Assembly (NCBI GenBank): GCA_028678905.1
Contig: JAJRCO010000320.1
Coordinates: 1 to 9,075 of the forward strand
DNA: 9,075 bases
From: Methanomicrobiales archaeon
Lineage (GTDB): Archaea > Halobacteriota > Methanomicrobia > Methanomicrobiales > JACTUA01
Reading direction: 5' to 3'
In this document: positions 5,302 to 9,075 of the stretch, one piece after another
Layout of the letters: each line of letters opens with the position of its first letter
How positions within the stretch are numbered: position 1 is the first letter of the stretch
The notes under the pieces: model-generated
The model's database searches: none
What the model was told of the DNA's origin: nothing
What the model saw: only the letters and a program-made list of their open reading frames with translations
Made by a program: the position numbers and the translations under genes

Positions 5302-6213
5302 TCACCCATTGATCAATTCGATGAGTTCAAAACCGTCTTCTACCGAATGTAATCGCTTCTCTCCGATAATCAGCGTATTTCCTATCTTCTTTTGCTTATT
5401 GTAATCTGTAATGACGCACATTGCCCGAGTTTTGGTCACTTGTGAGAGATTACTGATCAGTGAAGCGCGCTTGACTACCCTCTGGGCGGTGCCGTACCCG
5501 GTGAGGATACGGTATTCCTGGAAGATGGTCAGGGCTTCGAAGGGGGCACGGTGGAGGGTGTGGCACTCCATCCCTATGCGAAGCAGATCCGGGACCAGCG
5601 GAGAAGTAATTTCGCCCAGTCTCTGTACAAAGCGGCTCTGATAGGAGAAGAGATCGATGGGTACGGTCACCGAGGTCTCGAACATCTCTTCCAATTTGAT
5701 CGCCACATCCAGGGTAGTTCCCATCCCGCTCTCGTACTTGCTGATTGCTCTGCGGGACACGCCAAGAATGTGTGCGAGATCTCCCAGCGAGAGCTGGTGA
5801 CGTTCCCTCAGCTCCCGCAGCGCATTTCCGTCGATATTGACGTACAACCCGCCCGGGGAGGCGTAGATAAGGGGAGGACTGTGCTCTACCAGACAATCAT
5901 ACAGGGTAGCCACGGAAAGAGCATAGATACCATACCGGAGGTACACTGCACCCCTCTGGAGGCCAGAGTCCCGGGAATGCTCTCCGACAATAAGAGGGTT
6001 CATCGCCAAATGGGCTGCAATCTGGTCGAGGTCCCGCGCCATTTCTTCATTGACGCTGTCGATATGGGTCACGACTTTGATGATCAGCCTCCGGTCCTCT
6101 CTCGCTGCTACCAGATCGAAGCTGCGGGGACGAACGCTGCACAGCTCTGAAACCTCATATCCTGCGATGATCAGCACACTGCTGACCATCTGGGCAAGTC
6201 GACTGTCCTGCAT
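5302..6213 (-). CDS. Archaeal XRE-type HTH transcriptional regulator with nuclease-like N-terminal domain
   Basis: A 303-residue protein of the conserved archaeal family annotated as putative HTH-type transcriptional regulator (COG1395-like, from memory). Three parts are visible. Residues 1-110 resemble a PD-(D/E)XK-like fold: the helix, then SFDLVAARED with D33, then the strand RRLIIKVVTHID with K46; the usual acidic partner before the lysine is hydrophobic, so catalysis is unlikely. Residues 131-163 form a Cro/C1-type helix-turn-helix (LRELRERHQLSLGDLAHILG, then GVSRRAISKYESG). Residues 190-303 form a conserved C-terminal domain without recognised function. The start at 6213 fits the family N-terminus; AAGGA is only one base away, so initiation may be near-leaderless. 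It lies directly upstream of the thermosome gene and divergent from tiaS, so either is a possible target, as is itself. Regulatory targets are inference. Confidence 0.82.
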   Translation of the reverse strand: MQDSRLAQMVSSVLIIAGYEVSELCSVRPRSFDLVAAREDRRLIIKVVTHIDSVNEEMARDLDQIAAHLAMNPLIVGEHSRDSGLQRGAVYLRYGIYALSVATLYDCLVEHSPPLIYASPGGLYVNIDGNALRELRERHQLSLGDLAHILGVSRRAISKYESGMGTTLDVAIKLEEMFETSVTVPIDLFSYQSRFVQRLGEITSPLVPDLLRIGMECHTLHRAPFEALTIFQEYRILTGYGTAQRVVKRASLISNLSQVTKTRAMCVITDYNKQKKIGNTLIIGEKRLHSVEDGFELIELING

Positions 6214-6260
6214 TTCCTTAAAAAGCCATATAGTGAGACGTAAATATAAATACTGGTATC
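6214..6260. promoter_or_regulatory. Compact divergent promoter between HTH gene and tiaS
   Basis: Only 47 bases separate the two start codons. On the minus strand TTTATATTTA (6250-6241) is a good TATA box for the HTH gene, leaving a leader of under ten bases. On the plus strand CATATAG (6227-6233), preceded by AAAAAGC, sits about 28-34 bases before the tiaS ATG, the spacing expected for a leaderless transcript; no Shine-Dalgarno sequence precedes tiaS. ATAC-TG-GTAT (6250-6259) is a short inverted repeat touching the tiaS start. The two core promoters interleave, so simultaneous use is probably limited. Confidence 0.55.
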
Positions 6261-7511
6261 ATGCGCATCGGCATCGATGACACGGATTCCCCTCGCACCA
6301 TGTGCACCACCTACCTGGGGGCGGTTCTTGCCCGAAGGCTCAATGAATCGGGAATCCGGGTAAACCGGGCCTATCTTGTGCGCCTCAATCCGAATGTCAC
6401 CTTTAAGACCCGGGGCAATGCCGCCATTGCCCTTGACGCAGAGGGCGATCCCAAGATATCGTTCCGGCTGGCCTGCCGGTGTATAGAGGAGCTTGCGGAT
6501 TTCGGGGCAGAAAATACGCATCCAGGGATAGTGGTCACGGAAGAGAAGATCCCGACCGCGTTCTTTCAACGAGCGGTACAGGACTATTGTACCCGCGAAG
6601 AAGCCACCGACCTTCTTGATGATGCTGGTGCCCTCTATCGCGGCTACAAGAATGGAAGGGGATTGATCGGGGCTACCGCAGCGACAGCCGCTGAATTTGT
6701 AGATACGACCTATGAATGGCTCTCGTACCGTTCAATGGACCGGTGGGGATCGGAACGGTATGTGGATGCAGCAAGCCTTCGGGCTTCGGAGCTCGCCACC
6801 TCTCCCCATACCTGGGACACGGTCGACTTTCAGAACCGGGTGGTGGTGTGTGTGCCGCATACACCTGATCCAGTACTCTTCGGTATCCGGGGATCGAATC
6901 CTTTCTGGGTGGCGAAAGCCCGTGGATTTGTCCGCTCTGAGTTCCCGGTCTGCGAACAGATCTATCAGACCAACCAGGGAACCGATTCACATCTTATGAA
7001 GGGAACGATCGGGGCATTGATCGAAGGAAGGTCCTACGACCTTTTCGGAACGGTGGCGGCCCGCCCGGAGACCCTGGTAGGGGGGCATGTGCGAGTCACC
7101 ATTGTCGAAGAATACGGAACCGTGTCGTGTATGGCCTTCGAACCGACTAAAGGGTTCCGGGACATCGTGAGATCGCTGCTTCCCGGTGACCGGGTGAGGG
7201 TGACCGGTAGTTACAAGCGGGGGAGTATCAACCTGGAAAAACTCTGCATCGAAGCCCTCGTGGAGGATACGACCCTTCATCCTCCTCTCTGCCCGGAGTG
7301 TGTCAGGCGGATGACCAGTGCCGGCCGAGCTAAGGGATACAAATGCCGGCACTGCGGTTCCCGGGCCTCATCTCCGATGACGACAGTTGCGCCTCGTACC
7401 GTGCAGATCGGATGGTATGAGGTCCCTTCCTGCGCCCGACGCCATCTGGCGATGCCTCTGATCAGGGCCGGGCTGAGGATCCCTGATGGGGGGCCGGGTG
7501 AGCCCTTATAG
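6261..7511 (+). CDS. tiaS: tRNA(Ile2) 2-agmatinylcytidine synthetase TiaS
   Basis: A 416-residue enzyme of normal length that uses ATP and agmatine to convert C34 of the tRNA-Ile2 anticodon to agmatidine, letting it read AUA as isoleucine instead of AUG as methionine; essential in archaea. The start MRIGIDDTDS (1-10) is the family signature, followed by MCTTYLG (14-20), which contains the threonine position known to be autophosphorylated in the Archaeoglobus enzyme (here T16). Later blocks: GRGLIGATAA (132-141), the ferredoxin-like middle region with RGSNPFWV (210-217), QTNQGTDSHL (236-245), an OB-fold (about 255-335) and a C-terminal zinc ribbon with C344-x2-C347 and C362-x2-C365. Start at 6261 fits the signature exactly, with no Shine-Dalgarno. 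It heads the tiaS-dys-pyrF cluster. Confidence 0.95.
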   Translation: MRIGIDDTDSPRTMCTTYLGAVLARRLNESGIRVNRAYLVRLNPNVTFKTRGNAAIALDAEGDPKISFRLACRCIEELADFGAENTHPGIVVTEEKIPTAFFQRAVQDYCTREEATDLLDDAGALYRGYKNGRGLIGATAATAAEFVDTTYEWLSYRSMDRWGSERYVDAASLRASELATSPHTWDTVDFQNRVVVCVPHTPDPVLFGIRGSNPFWVAKARGFVRSEFPVCEQIYQTNQGTDSHLMKGTIGALIEGRSYDLFGTVAARPETLVGGHVRVTIVEEYGTVSCMAFEPTKGFRDIVRSLLPGDRVRVTGSYKRGSINLEKLCIEALVEDTTLHPPLCPECVRRMTSAGRAKGYKCRHCGSRASSPMTTVAPRTVQIGWYEVPSCARRHLAMPLIRAGLRIPDGGPGEPL

Positions 7512-7537
7512 GGTCTGCAGCCAATATTTCTGGTAGA

Positions 7538-7542
7538 GTGAG
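7538..7542 (+). promoter_or_regulatory. Weak ribosome binding site for dys
   Basis: GTGAG within GAGTGAG lies three bases before the ATG at 7546 (the GAG at 7536-7538 lies further off). An in-frame TAG at 7534-7536 rules out any start further upstream, so 7546 is secure despite the weak site. Confidence 0.4.
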
Positions 7543-7545
7543 TGC

Positions 7546-8475
7546 ATGGAATGGGGAGAACCGGTACGCCAACTACACGTCACGCCCGGAATGAGCGTCG
7601 GAGAGCTGGTCAGGGAGATGGGAAGAGCAGGAGCCTACAATGCGGGTGCACTCCACCGCGCGGCCTCAATTTATGAGCAGATGCTCCGGGACCAGGAGGC
7701 GACCCGGTTTTTTGGGCTTGCGGGAGCGATGGTCCCCGCCGGTATGGGGGGAATCGTCTCCGATCTCATCGACCAGGGGTACATCGATGTACTGGTCTCT
7801 ACTGGCGCAAACTGCGTGCACGATGTTATTGAGGCACTTGGATGCCATCACTATCACGGGAATGCGAGCGGGTCGGATGTAGAGCTGCGTAAACTCGCGA
7901 TCAATCGGATCTACGATGTTTACCTCCCGGACGCGGCATTTAGCCGTTTTGAGGAATTTGTGCAGGGTACTCTGGAGGATCTCTTACGCGAGTCGCCTTT
8001 CACCATTGCCGGACTTCTGCGTTCACTTGGTGAACGCCTTCCTTCCGGCATCCTCGCCACTGCCGCAAAAAGGAAAGTACCCGTGTTCTCCCCGGCGTTC
8101 CAGGACTCAATGCTCGGTCTTCAGTACTGGCTTTTCTCCCAGAACCACCGGGTAACCCTAGACGCCACCGGAGACATGAAGGATCTCCTGGATCGGTGCT
8201 TTTCCGCCAAACGGGCAGGAGCTCTGTTTGTGGGAGGCGGAGTGCCCAAAAATTTTATTCTCCAGGGTATGCTCCTCACCCCACGGGGATTCGACTATGC
8301 CATCCAGTTGACCGGAGACCGCCCGGATCTCGGAGGTCTCTCCGGAGCTACCCTGGACGAAGCCCGTTCGTGGGGTAAGCTTTCCGAAGAAGCCGTTTCG
8401 GTGACCGTGTACGGGGACGCGACTATCACTCTGCCGCTGCTGGTCGCAGCAGTACTGGAGCGAATGAACACATGA
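7546..8475 (+). CDS. dys: Deoxyhypusine synthase
   Basis: A 309-residue enzyme that transfers a 4-aminobutyl group from spermidine, via NAD, to a lysine of initiation factor aIF5A; cytosolic homotetramer in relatives. Family landmarks: FFGLAGAMVPAGMGG (55-69), the NAD-binding VSTGANCVHD (84-93), VPVFSPAFQDSMLG (178-191), GGGVPKNFILQ (230-240), LTGDRPDLGGLSGA (255-268) and SWGKLS (275-280) with the catalytic lysine K278. Length and motifs are complete. It lies 34 bases after tiaS and overlaps pyrF by four bases (ATGA), so it is probably cotranscribed with both. Some euryarchaea use agmatine in an alternative route to deoxyhypusine; which donor is used here cannot be told from sequence. Confidence 0.95.
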   Translation: MEWGEPVRQLHVTPGMSVGELVREMGRAGAYNAGALHRAASIYEQMLRDQEATRFFGLAGAMVPAGMGGIVSDLIDQGYIDVLVSTGANCVHDVIEALGCHHYHGNASGSDVELRKLAINRIYDVYLPDAAFSRFEEFVQGTLEDLLRESPFTIAGLLRSLGERLPSGILATAAKRKVPVFSPAFQDSMLGLQYWLFSQNHRVTLDATGDMKDLLDRCFSAKRAGALFVGGGVPKNFILQGMLLTPRGFDYAIQLTGDRPDLGGLSGATLDEARSWGKLSEEAVSVTVYGDATITLPLLVAAVLERMNT

Positions 8476-9075
8476 CCGAACTGATACTGGCTCTGGACGT
8501 GATTGAGCGGTCCCTGGCCCTGGCGATCGCCCGCTCATGTGCACCCTATCTCGATGCAATAAAAATCGGGTATCCGCTGGTACTCTCCTGTGGCCTGTCC
8601 ATCACCCGGGAGCTCTCCGCCCTCGGTCTGCCACTACTGGCCGATTTCAAGGTCGCTGATATCCCTTCCACCAACACCCTCATCTGTGAACAGGTGTTCG
8701 CCGGGGGGTTCGATGCGGTGATCGCGCACGGATTTCCCGGAGGGGATTCCCTCCGTGCCTGTGTGGAAACCGCCCATGTCTATGGAGGATCGGTGTATGT
8801 GGTGGCGGAGATGAGCCATCCGGGCGCGTTGGAATTCTTCCCTGCGATCGCCGAACGGATCGCGGCTCTTTCCGTGGAGACCGGTGCGGAGGGGATCATC
8901 GCTCCCGCTACCCGACCGGAACGCATCCGGTTGTTACGTGGTATCGTGGGAGAGAGAAAGATCTACTCCCCGGGAGTGGGTGCACAGGGTGGAGACCTGG
9001 AAAAGGTCTCTTCTCTCGCGGACGGGGTCATCATAGGGAGATCTATCTACGAGGCACCAGATCCGGCCGATGCTG
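8472..9075 (+). CDS. pyrF: Orotidine 5'-phosphate decarboxylase, 3'-partial
   Basis: The frame is open to the window end; 201 residues are visible, nearly the whole archaeal enzyme (about 210-230). It decarboxylates orotidine 5'-phosphate to UMP, the last step of de novo pyrimidine synthesis. Visible motifs of the TIM barrel: LALDV (6-10, with D9), KIGYPL (31-36), the catalytic ADFKVADIPSTN (57-68) with D58, K60 and D63, SPGVGAQGG (166-174) and the phosphate-binding IIGRSIY (187-193). The ATG overlaps the dys stop codon (ATGA), and GGAG lies eleven bases upstream inside dys, so translation is coupled. Its link to the two translation-modification genes looks like operon packing rather than a shared pathway. 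Confidence 0.95.
   Translation, partial: MTELILALDVIERSLALAIARSCAPYLDAIKIGYPLVLSCGLSITRELSALGLPLLADFKVADIPSTNTLICEQVFAGGFDAVIAHGFPGGDSLRACVETAHVYGGSVYVVAEMSHPGALEFFPAIAERIAALSVETGAEGIIAPATRPERIRLLRGIVGERKIYSPGVGAQGGDLEKVSSLADGVIIGRSIYEAPDPADA

Noticed and set aside
5283..5307. GGGT...ACCC flanking the thermosome TATA box as an operator
   Set aside because: Four-base arms 17 bases apart are expected by chance; mentioned only as context.
1..9075. CRISPR arrays, insertion sequences, tRNA or rRNA genes, phage or defence genes
   Set aside because: No spaced direct repeats, transposase motifs, cloverleaf signatures or defence domains were seen; the segment looks like stable core chromosome, so no novel system is claimed.

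Overview
The window reads as an ordinary chromosomal segment of a euryarchaeon, most likely a methanogen of the Methanomicrobiales type (class-level guess from protein character and fairly high GC; genus not determinable). Archaeal identity rests on a group II chaperonin (thermosome), TiaS (the archaea-specific agmatidine synthase for tRNA-Ile2), deoxyhypusine synthase, an archaeal-type PyrF, archaeal TATA-box promoters and oligo-T terminators. Nothing seen here by itself proves methanogenesis. No tRNA, rRNA, IS element, CRISPR array or phage gene was recognised, and no stretch over 300 bases lacks a gene (the longest gap is 1676-1936).

Layout. (1) 2-1675, plus strand: the end of a 2-oxoacid:ferredoxin oxidoreductase operon, alpha (5' end outside the window), gamma and delta, translationally coupled by 8-base and 4-base overlaps; it ends at a short hairpin plus T6. 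(2) 1937-2488, plus: a thioferritin (DPS-like, bacterioferritin-type) oxidative-stress protein with its own TATA box and an upstream inverted repeat. (3) 2585-3397, plus: a GufA-type ZIP metal transporter. (4) 3599-6213, minus: an uncharacterised archaeal XRE-type HTH protein followed by the thermosome gene, whose TATA box lies against the regulator's stop codon. (5) 6261-9075, plus: tiaS, dys and pyrF (3' end outside the window), probably one operon, divergent from the HTH gene across only 47 bases.

How they fit together. The Por complex interconverts pyruvate, CoA and reduced ferredoxin with acetyl-CoA and CO2, and is oxygen sensitive; the thioferritin next to it would remove peroxide and store iron, and the ZIP protein would move Zn, Fe or Mn. 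The thermosome folds cytosolic proteins and the HTH protein is a candidate regulator of it or of the divergent operon. TiaS and Dys both attach polyamine-derived groups (agmatine to tRNA-Ile2, an aminobutyl group to aIF5A), so the right-hand operon pairs two polyamine-consuming steps of translation with UMP synthesis. The most poorly understood item is the HTH protein, whose N-terminal part looks like a worn-down PD-(D/E)XK nuclease fold.
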